A model generated the notes under the pieces. That model was given only the letters and a program-made list of their open reading frames with translations. It made no database searches and was not told where the DNA came from. Shown one piece after another: positions 34,584-43,663 of a stretch of 64,000 bases of DNA. Numbering within the stretch: position 1 is the stretch's first letter; the number at the start of each line of letters is the position of its first letter. The DNA lies in assembly GCA_016720835.1 (NCBI GenBank), contig JADKJW010000003.1, positions 338,650-402,649 on the forward strand, given 5' to 3'. The stretch comes from Ignavibacteria bacterium (GTDB lineage: Bacteria; Bacteroidota; Ignavibacteria; SZUA-365). The position numbers and the translations under genes were made by a program.

Positions 34584-36422
34584 CTACGGCCGCTTGCGCA
34601 CACCTATCCAGTAGCCGAAGCCGGGGATCTGCAACGAGAGGCCGGTGGCGTCGGGCGTGTAGGAGCAGTAGCCGTAGAGGTCCATGAAGCCCGCCAGCGT
34701 GGGATCGTCGATCTTCACGTCGTACGGATCCTTCGAGAGGTTCACGGCCACGAGCATCTGCTTGCCTTCGTCCTCGCGCACGAAGAGGAAGAGGTTCCGG
34801 TACGCGCTCGCGGGAATGACGCGCATGGCGCCGCGGCGCAGCGTGCCGTGCTCGCGGCGCAGGCGGTTGAGCGTCTCGTACAGCGTGCCGAAGCCGTTCG
34901 GATCGCCGTTGCGCCAGTCGATGGTGTCCTTCTCGTGATGGTTGAGGCGGCGGTCGCTGCCCGTCTCCTGCCCGTTGTAGATGAGCGGGGCGCCCGGCAG
35001 CGTGTGCATGAGCACGGCCGCGGCCTTCGCGCCCTCCACGCCGTAGCGCGTGAGGGGAGGCGCGTCGTAGAAGATCTTGTCGTGGTTCGTCGTGAAGCGC
35101 ATGCGCAGCGCGCCCTCGGGATACAGGTAGCGCTCGCGGCGCAGCGCCTCGGCGAGCGCGGCGGCGCCCTGCGCGCCCGAGAGGAGCGACGGGAGGATGT
35201 CGTAGGTGTTCCAGGCGTAGGTCATGTCGAAGGCGTCCTCGTGCAGATCGGGCGTCGCGCCCTCCGCGAGCAGGAACACCGGCTTGGCGCGACGCAGTTC
35301 GGCGAAGGCGTCGCGCCAGAAATCGACCGGCACCATCTCGGAGACATCGCAGCGCAGGCCGTCCACGCCGATCTTGTTCACCCAGTACGCGAGCATGTCC
35401 TTCATCCACGCGCGCAGCTCGGGCTTGTCGTAGTTGAGGTCGGCCACGTCGGTCCAGTCGGGATTGGGCGAGATGATGACGCTGTCGGCGTTGCGCGTGT
35501 ACCAGTCGGGATGCTCGGTGATGAGCGGATTGTCCCACGCCGTGTGGTTGAGCACCACGTCGATGATGAGGTGCAGGCCCTGCGCGTGCGCGGCCTCGAT
35601 GAGCGAGGTGAAATCCTCGAGCGTGCCGTAGTCGGGATTCACCCGGTAGTAGTCCTTCACCGAGTAGGGACTGCCGATCTTCCCCTTCCGGTTCTTCACG
35701 CCGATGGGATGGATGGGCATGAGCCAGAGCACGGTGACGCCGAGGCGGCGCAGTTCGGGCAGGCGCTTTTCGATCGCCGCGAACGTGCCCTCCTCGGAGA
35801 ACATGCGCGGATCGATTTCGTAGAGCACGGCGTCGCGCACCCAGTCGGGACTCGCGACGGGAGACGCGTACCACGAATCGCTCTTGAGCAGATCGTCATC
35901 GTTCTGGTAGCGGAGCAGCTTCACGGAACCGATCATGCCGCCGGGACCGGCGAGGTCCTCCACGCGGACGACGATCATGTTGTTCTTCTCCTTCAGGAGC
36001 GCGGTGACGTCGAAGAAGAAGCGCTGCCCGTAGCCCGTCTGCGACCCGACGCGCGTGCCGTTGAACCACACGTCGGCGTTGTCGTCCACCGCCTCGAACA
36101 CGACGGCGTACTTCGCGCCCTTCGGGCCCTTGCCGAGCGGCACGTCCACGGACTTCGCGTACCAGCCCATGCCGTCGTAGGCGGCGAGCTTGTGCGAGTC
36201 CCAGTGCATCGGCACGGAGATCGTGTCCCACGACGCGCGGTTGGTTTCGGGTTTGTGCCAGAGTTCCTGCTCGCCGACCTTCGTCGAATCGACCTTGAAC
36301 ATCCAGATGCCGTTGAGAGAGATCATGGTGGACGTGGTGTCTGCGTGGATGTCGTCTTGCCGTCCGCAACCGGCGAGGAGGATGGCGGCTGCGGCCAGCG
36401 CGACGATGAAGAATGTTTGCAT
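34584..36422 (-). CDS. GH13 alpha-amylase-family lipoprotein with N-terminal beta-sandwich
   Basis: This 612-aa glycoside hydrolase acts on alpha-glucans or maltodextrins. A lipoprotein signal ends at Cys19 (ILLAGC). Residues ~30-175 form a jelly-roll carbohydrate-binding-like domain (NGIWMFKVDSTKVG, PMHWDSHKL, GWYAKSVDVP, NADVWFNGTRVG). The GH13 barrel starts near 190 (DAVLYEIDPRMFSEEGTF, LGVTVLWLMPIHPIG, DVVLNHTAWDNP). Catalytic residues are visible: nucleophile Asp359 (GLRCDVSE), acid/base Glu387 (FLLAEG) and Asp448 (TTNHDK). A C-terminal beta domain ends FGYWIGVRKRP. It is probably a periplasmic or surface enzyme. It lies 12 bp downstream of pfkA and is likely co-transcribed. Confidence 0.88.
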   Translation of the reverse strand: MQTFFIVALAAAAILLAGCGRQDDIHADTTSTMISLNGIWMFKVDSTKVGEQELWHKPETNRASWDTISVPMHWDSHKLAAYDGMGWYAKSVDVPLGKGPKGAKYAVVFEAVDDNADVWFNGTRVGSQTGYGQRFFFDVTALLKEKNNMIVVRVEDLAGPGGMIGSVKLLRYQNDDDLLKSDSWYASPVASPDWVRDAVLYEIDPRMFSEEGTFAAIEKRLPELRRLGVTVLWLMPIHPIGVKNRKGKIGSPYSVKDYYRVNPDYGTLEDFTSLIEAAHAQGLHLIIDVVLNHTAWDNPLITEHPDWYTRNADSVIISPNPDWTDVADLNYDKPELRAWMKDMLAYWVNKIGVDGLRCDVSEMVPVDFWRDAFAELRRAKPVFLLAEGATPDLHEDAFDMTYAWNTYDILPSLLSGAQGAAALAEALRRERYLYPEGALRMRFTTNHDKIFYDAPPLTRYGVEGAKAAAVLMHTLPGAPLIYNGQETGSDRRLNHHEKDTIDWRNGDPNGFGTLYETLNRLRREHGTLRRGAMRVIPASAYRNLFLFVREDEGKQMLVAVNLSKDPYDVKIDDPTLAGFMDLYGYCSYTPDATGLSLQIPGFGYWIGVRKRP

Positions 36423-36434
36423 GGGGTCTCCGCG

Positions 36435-37589
<1,155 letters not shown>

Positions 37590-37660
37590 GGTGTGTGTGC
37601 GTGTGCGTGGGTGAGAGGATCGAACGATGCCGGGGGGAAATCTACAGAGGGAACGGCGTT

Positions 37661-37702
37661 AAAAAAAGCGGAGGCGATGCTTGCTCCATCGCCTTCCGCT
37701 TT
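37661..37702 (-). terminator. Intrinsic terminator upstream of pfkA (end of candidate leader RNA)
   Basis: On the minus strand AAAGCGGAAGGCGATG-gagcaag-CATCGCCTCCGCTTT forms a ~15-bp stem with one bulge, followed by seven U. It lies 72 nt before the pfkA start, with no gene upstream on that strand, so it would end a short transcript or attenuate pfkA. Confidence 0.8.
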
Positions 37703-37760
37703 GCCTCCTTGATGTGTCCATCAAGTTCTATGTGTCTCGTGTGTGATCACGATGTACATC
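37661..37760 (-). ncRNA. Candidate leader RNA or small RNA ahead of pfkA
   Basis: This is a predicted ~100-nt transcript on the minus strand, from near 37760 to the terminator at 37661. It contains a self-complementary GATGTACATC, a perfect hairpin CTTGATG-gaca-CATCAAG (37725-37708) touching a GGAGG, and the terminal hairpin. A 15-codon frame (MEQASPPLFLTPFPL) starts in the terminator loop. It could be an independent small RNA or an attenuator of pfkA. Evidence is structural only. Confidence 0.4.
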
Positions 37761-37766
37761 ACTCTA

Positions 37767-37799
37767 CAAAAATAATATGCTCGCGCACGAAATGTGCAA
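37767..37799 (-). promoter_or_regulatory. Putative minus-strand promoter for the pfkA leader
   Basis: TATTTTTG (37774-37767) is an exact TAnnTTTG box, with TTG 22 nt upstream (37799-37797). The spacing is slightly long. Confidence 0.4.
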
Positions 37800-37801
37800 C
37801 A

Positions 37802-37820
37802 CTTCGAAAATATTTCGAAG
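37802..37820. promoter_or_regulatory. Perfect palindrome in the pfkA divergent gap (possible operator)
   Basis: CTTCGAAA-ATA-TTTCGAAG is an 8+8 perfect inverted repeat just upstream of the putative -33 element. Its position and symmetry suit a dimeric regulator. Confidence 0.45.
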
Positions 37821-38020
37821 GAAAAATTTGTCGCCATCTTCGCGGCGTTGCGACCGTCGCGCGACCCGATGCGCGGCATCGCGCGATGTTCGCGTGTCGT
37901 CGCGCGGCCGCGATCGCGGAGCATCGTCGCATCATGCGGAGCTGCATCGCGCGCGCGAGGTGTGACGCGGCGTGCGCGGGTCGCATCGCGGAGCGCCGCG
38001 TCGCGGTGTTTGTCGCGGTG

Positions 38021-38051
38021 TTTATTGTTGTCCTCCAATGTGCTACTTTTG
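38021..38051 (+). promoter_or_regulatory. Putative promoter for the 264-aa gene
   Basis: TTTA (38021-38024) is followed after 19 nt by TACTTTTG (38044-38051), an exact -7 match. The start codon is 48 bp downstream. The preceding 37840-38020 tract is extremely CpG-rich (many CGCG and GCATCGCG words) and shows no gene. Confidence 0.45.
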
Positions 38052-38098
38052 CGGGAGTCCACCTCGATTCCCGTATCACCAACGTCAGCGAGCAGCCA

Positions 38099-38893
38099 AT
38101 GGCAGAGTATCAGAAACACCTGTACATGATCGTCTTCCCGATAAACGCGCTGGTGTCCTCCCAGTTGCCGCCGGAGGAATTCGCGCGCCACTACACGATC
38201 GGCAGCCCGCGTCACTTCGAGGGCAAGGTCATCTTCGCCGAGCTCGACATCGCCTTCCGCGATCCGTACTTCCACATCGACGAGTACCTCGAGAAGACCG
38301 TGCCGCATCCGGACGGCGCGCCGAAGCGCACGAAGTTCATCTCGTCGTACCGCGTGCTCGAGCACGTGCCCTTCTCCGCGATCAAGCACCTGTACCTCGT
38401 CACGACCAACGGCCATGCGCTCGAGCTGCATGCGGCGCCGTACACGGCGGAGAACGTGCCGGGCCTGATCCGCATCTACCAGGAGATCGCGCCGCTCGGC
38501 AACCTCGTCGCCTCGCGCCTCGACCAGCGCGCCTTCGGCCGCTACGTCACCATCGAGTCGCGCGCGAAGGGCGCGCCGCGCGTGTGCTTCACGCAGATCA
38601 CGCTCAACATCGAGGAGTTCCTCGCGACCACGCGCAACCGCGACATCATCAGCTCGCCGCTGCCCGACAACAATCCGTACCACCTCGTCGACTGCCTGAT
38701 GGAATTGCAGAACGATCCGGACAAGAAGGTGAAGACCATCAGCCTCTCGAGCGTGCTGCGCGAGATTTACTTCCGCCTCCTGCGTCACGGCTTCTGGTTC
38801 TTCGACGAAGGCGGCAACAGCCTGTTCTACCCCTTCCCGAGCCTCGATGATCTCGAAGGCAAGTACTTCGACTGGTGGAAGCAGGTGCGATAG
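38099..38893 (+). CDS. Conserved-looking protein of unknown function
   Basis: The 264-aa product starts MAEYQKHLYMIVFPINALVS; the open frame upstream of this Met has no protein-like character. It is soluble-looking, with no signal peptide or membrane segment. Recognisable blocks are PPEEFARHYTIGSPRHFEGK, VIFAELDIAFRDPYFHIDEY, KRTKFISSYRVLEHVPFSAI, HLYLVTTNGHALEL and VCFTQITLNIEEFLATTRNR. I cannot assign a domain. Codon use matches the neighbours, and promoter and terminator frame it as a single-gene unit, so it is very likely real. Confidence 0.75.
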   Translation: MAEYQKHLYMIVFPINALVSSQLPPEEFARHYTIGSPRHFEGKVIFAELDIAFRDPYFHIDEYLEKTVPHPDGAPKRTKFISSYRVLEHVPFSAIKHLYLVTTNGHALELHAAPYTAENVPGLIRIYQEIAPLGNLVASRLDQRAFGRYVTIESRAKGAPRVCFTQITLNIEEFLATTRNRDIISSPLPDNNPYHLVDCLMELQNDPDKKVKTISLSSVLREIYFRLLRHGFWFFDEGGNSLFYPFPSLDDLEGKYFDWWKQVR

Positions 38894-38903
38894 TCACGCG
38901 ATG

Positions 38904-38933
38904 AAAAACCCGGGCGCGCCCGGGTTTTTTTTT
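38904..38933. terminator. Bidirectional intrinsic terminator
   Basis: AAAAACCCGGGC-GC-GCCCGGGTTTTTTTTT is a perfect stem with A-run and nine T, located between the converging 264-aa gene and the RNA methyltransferase gene. Confidence 0.95.
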
Positions 38934-38944
38934 CGCGTCGCGCG

Positions 38945-40186
38945 TCACGCCTTCGCAAACACGACGGCGATCTCCGCTTCATTCGTGCCGGGGAACATGT
39001 CGTAGGGAATCGCGCGCGCGGGCCGGTAGCCGTGGCGCTTCCAGCGCGCGATCTCCTTCGGCATCAGATCGATCTCGCAGAAGAGATGCGCCACGCGCGC
39101 GAGATCGTGCATCGCGACGGCCTCGATGACGCCCTCGCCCGTGCCGTTGCGCGGCGGATCGACGATCGCGACGTCGGCGGGCGTCGCGCGCGCCATCGCC
39201 TTGTGCACCGCCTCCGGCGTGAGGTCGCTGCGCTGGAAGCGCGCGTTCGTCATGCCCATGCGCGCGGCGTTGGCCGTGGCGGATTCGACGGACAGCGGCG
39301 ACATCTCGACGCCGAGCACGCCCTTCACGCGCGCGGCGAGGCAGAGACCGAACAGCCCGTAGCCGCAGTAGAGATCGTAGAGGAATTGCGTCTTCGCGAG
39401 TTCCAGCGCGTCGCCGATGCCCGTCACGAAACGGTCGATGACGAACGGGTTCACCTGCGAGAAGGACAGCGGATGGAAGAAGAACTGCAGGCCGCAGGCG
39501 CGCTCGCGCACCTCGCCCTTGCCGAACACGCGGCGGAACACGGGACGCTTGCGCGCGTCGCGCGCGCCGAAGTAGTGCGACCCCGACGCGTCGTCCACAT
39601 ACAGAAACACCGACACCACCGTGGGCAGCTCGTGCGTCAGCGACTTGCTCAGCGTGTTCATCGCGTGCGTGAGCGGCTGCGAGAGTTCGTCGACGGTGAA
39701 GATCACCGTCTGCTCCTCCATGCCGCCCTTCACCACCACGTGGCGCAGCGACGCGGCGAGCGGCTTCGCGTACGGCTTGTCGAGCTTCGCCTGCACGACG
39801 CGGTACACCTCCGCGTGCGAGCGCGGCTCGATGGCGCAACGCTGCACGGGCAGCGGACGGCTGCGGCCGTCGGGTCCGGTTTCGATGAGTCCGATGCGCG
39901 CGCCGTGCAGTTCGGCGAAGACCTTGCGCTTCGTCACGGACCGGTACCCGCGTCCGGGCGCGGAGGACACCAGCGGCTCCAGCGGGATGCCCGCCCCGGC
40001 CTGCGGCCAGAAGGCCTGCAGCGCCGCGTTGCGGATGCGCGTCTCTGCGTCGTACGGAAGATCGCGCGCATGGCACAGCGGACAGAGCCGCCCGTCGGCG
40101 GTGGCGCACTCGCCCGCTTCGCGTGCGCGCTGCGGAAGCGATGCGCGGCGGATTTCGTGTTCGAGGTATTCGGAGAATGGTGTCAT
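38945..40186 (-). CDS. Class I SAM-dependent 23S rRNA/tRNA uracil-5 methyltransferase family (RlmCD/TrmA-like)
   Basis: This 413-aa protein of the RumA/TrmA family would methylate a uracil C5 in RNA. Iron-sulfur-type cysteines are visible near the N-terminus (CATADGRLCPLC, then QRC near residue 125). The fold motifs follow: FFHPLSFSQVNPFV, LYDLYCGYGLFGLCLA (SAM site) and AIVDPPRNGTG. The usual catalytic SCNP block is altered to HLFCEIDLMPKEIARW, keeping the Cys. The base-abstracting Glu lies in MFPGTNEAEIAVV. No TRAM domain is present. The start at 40186 (MTPFSEYLEHEI) is chosen because the upstream residues look non-coding. Exact target base is not inferable. Confidence 0.8.
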   Translation of the reverse strand: MTPFSEYLEHEIRRASLPQRAREAGECATADGRLCPLCHARDLPYDAETRIRNAALQAFWPQAGAGIPLEPLVSSAPGRGYRSVTKRKVFAELHGARIGLIETGPDGRSRPLPVQRCAIEPRSHAEVYRVVQAKLDKPYAKPLAASLRHVVVKGGMEEQTVIFTVDELSQPLTHAMNTLSKSLTHELPTVVSVFLYVDDASGSHYFGARDARKRPVFRRVFGKGEVRERACGLQFFFHPLSFSQVNPFVIDRFVTGIGDALELAKTQFLYDLYCGYGLFGLCLAARVKGVLGVEMSPLSVESATANAARMGMTNARFQRSDLTPEAVHKAMARATPADVAIVDPPRNGTGEGVIEAVAMHDLARVAHLFCEIDLMPKEIARWKRHGYRPARAIPYDMFPGTNEAEIAVVFAKA

Positions 40187-40289
40187 GGGTTCGGATGCTG
40201 TCCGTGTGTGCCGATGGACGAATGATGTGACGGTGCTGTTCTGCAATGTGCGTGTTGCGCGCGCCCGGTCGAAGCGTCGCGCCGTGATC

Positions 40290-42554
40290 TCAGGTCAGCG
40301 GTTGCACGCTCCATCCGGCTGCGCGCGCGTGGTCCCAGAACACCGGATACGATTTCGCGACGCACCAGGGATCGGTGAGATCCACGGCGCCCGCGAGCAT
40401 GGAGATGAGCAGTCCCGCCATCACGAGACGGTGATCGCCGCGCGTGTCGAACATCGCGTGCGTCATCTGCTGTGTGGCGCGCGGCGGAATGAGGAAGCCG
40501 TCCGGCGTCGTCTGCACGCGGATGTTCATCGCGGCGAGCGACGCGGCGAGGCCCTCGATGCGGTTCGACTCCTTCGCGCGCAGCGCGGCCGCGCCGGTGA
40601 TGCGCACGGGCTTCGACGAGCGGAAGGCGGCGATGACGAGCACGGGCACGAGGTCCGGCGCCTGTGCGCAGTCGAGCACGATCTCGTCACGCTTCTGTCC
40701 CGCGTAGATCGCGTCGAGCATCGCGTCGATGGCGTCGTCGGGATGGCCGGTTCCGCCCTCGGGAAGCAGCAGCGTGTGATCGAAGTACTGCGCCACCTTC
40801 CAGACGGCGATGGCGCTCGCGTCCGGCGCGACGCGCAGTTCGAGCGGGTCGCCCGCGCGGGCGGACGGGTTGAACACCGTGAGATCGCTCGCGTTGCGCA
40901 TGGTCTCGACGCCGGCCTCCTCGAGCATGCGCAGCGTGAGATCGTAGTACGACGCGCTCGCCGCGTCGCCGAGCAGACGCAGCGTGAACGGCGCCTCCGC
41001 GCCCGCGGCGAGCAGCGCGATGGCCGACGCGTACTGCGATGATTGCGACGCGTCCACGGAGAATGACACGGGCATCTCGTTCCACCCGCGCACGAGGAAG
41101 CCGCCGCCCTCGGCGTCGGTGAACGCCTCGATGCGCGCGCCGCCCTTTCGCAGCGCGTGCAACAGCGCGTCGTGCGGCCGGGCGAGCAGCGCGGGCGCCG
41201 CGTACAGCCGTGTCTCCTTCGCATTCGTGGCCGCAAGCGCGAGCAGGAAACGCAGCGTGGTGCCGCCTTCGCCGCAATGCGCGACGCGCGGAGCGGCTTC
41301 CGCGAGATCCGTCCGCGCGCGATAGTTCACCACGTACCCGTCGGCAGTATCCTCGACGGGCACGCCGAATGCGCGCAGGCCGTCAACGAGCAGGCGGACG
41401 TCGTCCGCGTCGCTGCGCCCGGTGATCGTGGTCGTGCCAAGCCGCTGCGCCGCGATGAGCAGGGCGCGGTTGAGTTCGGACTTGCCGGCCTCGACGCGTA
41501 TCGTCTCGCGCCGCGGATCGCGCAACCATGCGCGCACGGGCGTGGCGCGGACGCGGGCGTGCACGCGCGCGAAGGTCTCCGCCCATTCCGCGGCGGACAC
41601 GCTCTCCGTCACGACGGGACGCGCGATGCCCTGCAGCAGCACCGAACGCAGCGCACCTCCCTGATGTTTCTTGTCGCGCGCGAGCGCTGCGAGCAGCACT
41701 TCGCGCGACGGGACGGCGCGCAACGGACGCAGCAGCGGGAACAGCAGCGACGAGAGATGCGCGCGATCGTCGTCGGAGAGCCCGGTGTCCTTCGACAGTT
41801 CCAGCGTCGCGGCAAGGCCCCACGCGACCGCATCGCCGTGCGGCAGGCCGGCCGTCAATTCCAGCGCGTGTCCGAGAGAATGCCCGAGATTGAGCACGGT
41901 CCGAATCCCCTTCGTGTCGAGAGGATCCTGCTCCACGATGCCGAGCTTGATGCCGATCGCGGTATCGATCAATGCGGACAGCCGCGGCTGCGCGACGGCG
42001 AACGGGCGCCAGATCAGATCCTCGACGTCCTCGATGCCGAGCGCTCGCACGGCCGCCTCGTCGGCGAGCATCAGGGCCTTGAGAATTTCGGCGAAGCCCT
42101 CCCGCCGCTGCGCCGTCGGCAGCGTGGTGAGGAATTCGTCGACGACGACGGTCCTGTCCGCGCTGCGGATGGTGCCGAGCTGGTTCTTCGCGCTGGCGAT
42201 GTTGACGGCGTTCTTGCCGCCGTGCGCGGAGTCCACCATCGCGAGCAGCGTGGTCGGGACCTGCCACAGGCCGACGCCGCGCCACAGCACGCTCGCGAGA
42301 AAACCGACGGCGTCGCCCACCGAGCCGCCGCCGACCGCGACCAGCGTAAGCGGCTTCGACGCGCGGCGCGCGAGGACGCGCTCGGCGAGGGTTTCGATGG
42401 ACGACAGACGCTTCAGCCCCTCGCCCGCGTCCACGAGCAGCGGATCGGGCAGACGGTCGAGGAGGCCGCGGGGCAGGCGGGCGTCGGCAATGACGACGGC
42501 ATCTTCCCCGTACTGGAGTTCGGCGAGCGTTGTGATATGGTCGGGTCGATTCAT
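40290..42554 (-). CDS. Bifunctional 3-dehydroquinate synthase / EPSP synthase (AroB-AroA fusion)
   Basis: This 754-aa fusion covers shikimate-pathway steps 2 and 6. The AroB part (1 to ~335) has the NAD site VAVGGGSVGDAVGFLAS (75-81 core), PTTLLAMVDSAHGGKNAVN, and zinc ligands in FAEILKALM (Glu156), LNLGHSLGHALE (His225/His229) and LPHGDAVAWG (His239). The AroA part (~345-754) has GKSELNRALLIAAQ (Lys358), CGEGGTTLRFLLALAA, LVPVLVIAAF, RAKESNRIEG and GDHRLVMAGLLISMLAGAV. The AroB part is somewhat short at its N-terminus. It is last in a three-gene minus-strand operon with aroC and the AroK-D-E fusion (63 bp gap to aroC). Confidence 0.92.
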   Translation of the reverse strand: MNRPDHITTLAELQYGEDAVVIADARLPRGLLDRLPDPLLVDAGEGLKRLSSIETLAERVLARRASKPLTLVAVGGGSVGDAVGFLASVLWRGVGLWQVPTTLLAMVDSAHGGKNAVNIASAKNQLGTIRSADRTVVVDEFLTTLPTAQRREGFAEILKALMLADEAAVRALGIEDVEDLIWRPFAVAQPRLSALIDTAIGIKLGIVEQDPLDTKGIRTVLNLGHSLGHALELTAGLPHGDAVAWGLAATLELSKDTGLSDDDRAHLSSLLFPLLRPLRAVPSREVLLAALARDKKHQGGALRSVLLQGIARPVVTESVSAAEWAETFARVHARVRATPVRAWLRDPRRETIRVEAGKSELNRALLIAAQRLGTTTITGRSDADDVRLLVDGLRAFGVPVEDTADGYVVNYRARTDLAEAAPRVAHCGEGGTTLRFLLALAATNAKETRLYAAPALLARPHDALLHALRKGGARIEAFTDAEGGGFLVRGWNEMPVSFSVDASQSSQYASAIALLAAGAEAPFTLRLLGDAASASYYDLTLRMLEEAGVETMRNASDLTVFNPSARAGDPLELRVAPDASAIAVWKVAQYFDHTLLLPEGGTGHPDDAIDAMLDAIYAGQKRDEIVLDCAQAPDLVPVLVIAAFRSSKPVRITGAAALRAKESNRIEGLAASLAAMNIRVQTTPDGFLIPPRATQQMTHAMFDTRGDHRLVMAGLLISMLAGAVDLTDPWCVAKSYPVFWDHARAAGWSVQPLT

Positions 42555-42617
42555 GGGGCTTCTGAAATATGAGAGTCATTGCCTAACGCTCGTTAGGCAC
42601 GGATGCGCAAGGGCGCG

Positions 42618-43640
42618 TCAGCGCTCCGCGCGGTCGGTCCGCGCGAGGAGGAAGAGATCCGCCAGCGCGAGCGCGGCCATCGCCTCGAGCACGGGCACCG
42701 CGCGCGGGAGGATGCAGGGGTCGTGGCGGCCGAGGCGGGCCATGTCGCCGATCGTGCTCACGGGCTTGATATAGGCGCGGAGGATGATGCGCTCGCCGTT
42801 CGTGATGCCGCCCTGGATGCCGGCGGCGTGCTCCGCGATGCCGGTCGCCGCTTCGAGGGCGTGGTAGTCGATGCCGTCCATCGCCGCGTCCGTCACGGCA
42901 TCGCCGAGCGTCACGCCCGCGACCGCGCCCACGCTCATCAGCGCGGCGGCGAGCACGGACTTCGCCTTGCGGAACACGGGTTCGCCAAGGCCGGCGGGCA
43001 GGCCGGTGACGCGCAGTTCAATGACGCCTCCCCGCGTGTCGCCGCTCTCCTTGCAGCGCAGGAGCTCTTCCGTCATGCGATCCGCCGCGTCGGGATCGGG
43101 GCAGCGAGTCTCGTGCTGGTCGACACGCTCGCGCGTGAGCGTGTCGGGAACGCTGCCGGCGATGATGCCGCCGATCTGTTTCGTGAATGCGACGATGCGC
43201 GTTTCGGCGGGGAGAATGCGCTCGGCGACGACCCCGCCGACGACGCGTCCGATGGTTTCGCGTCCGGATGCGCGCCCGCCGCCGCGATAATCGCGCGCGC
43301 CGTACTTCATCTCCCACACCTTGTCCGCGTGCCCGGTGCGGTACACTCCGGGATCGTACTCGCCGCTTCGCGCGTCGGTGTTGCGCACGAGCACGGCAAC
43401 GGGCGTGCCGAGCGTCCTGCCCTCGAAGACGCCGCTGAGCAGCTCCGGGACGTCCTCCTCGGCGCGTGCGGACGTGATGGCCGATTGCCCGGGGCGGCGG
43501 CGGCGCAGTGCGCGGATGAAATCCTCGAGTTCGAGAGGGATCCCGGCGGGGCAGCCGTCGATGACGGCGCCGAGTGCGGGACCGTGCGATTCGCCGAAGG
43601 TGGTGAGGACGAGGATGCTGCCGAAACTGTTGCCGCGCAT
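42618..43640 (-). CDS. aroC: Chorismate synthase
   Basis: The 340-aa enzyme makes chorismate from EPSP using reduced FMN (shikimate step 7). Family motifs are GNSFGSILVLTTFGESHGPA, GCPAGIPL, RRRPGQSAITSARAEEDV, SGVFEGRTLGTPVAVLVRN, DYRGGGRASGRETIGRVVGG, GGVIELRVTGLPAGLGEPVF and IQGGITNGERIILRAYIKP. AGGAG eight bases ahead fixes the ATG at 43640. It starts 23 bp after the AroK-D-E gene and lies between the two Aro fusion genes. Confidence 0.95.
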   Translation of the reverse strand: MRGNSFGSILVLTTFGESHGPALGAVIDGCPAGIPLELEDFIRALRRRRPGQSAITSARAEEDVPELLSGVFEGRTLGTPVAVLVRNTDARSGEYDPGVYRTGHADKVWEMKYGARDYRGGGRASGRETIGRVVGGVVAERILPAETRIVAFTKQIGGIIAGSVPDTLTRERVDQHETRCPDPDAADRMTEELLRCKESGDTRGGVIELRVTGLPAGLGEPVFRKAKSVLAAALMSVGAVAGVTLGDAVTDAAMDGIDYHALEAATGIAEHAAGIQGGITNGERIILRAYIKPVSTIGDMARLGRHDPCILPRAVPVLEAMAALALADLFLLARTDRAER

Positions 43641-43663
43641 GGAGTGCTCCTGTTCGTGTCGCG

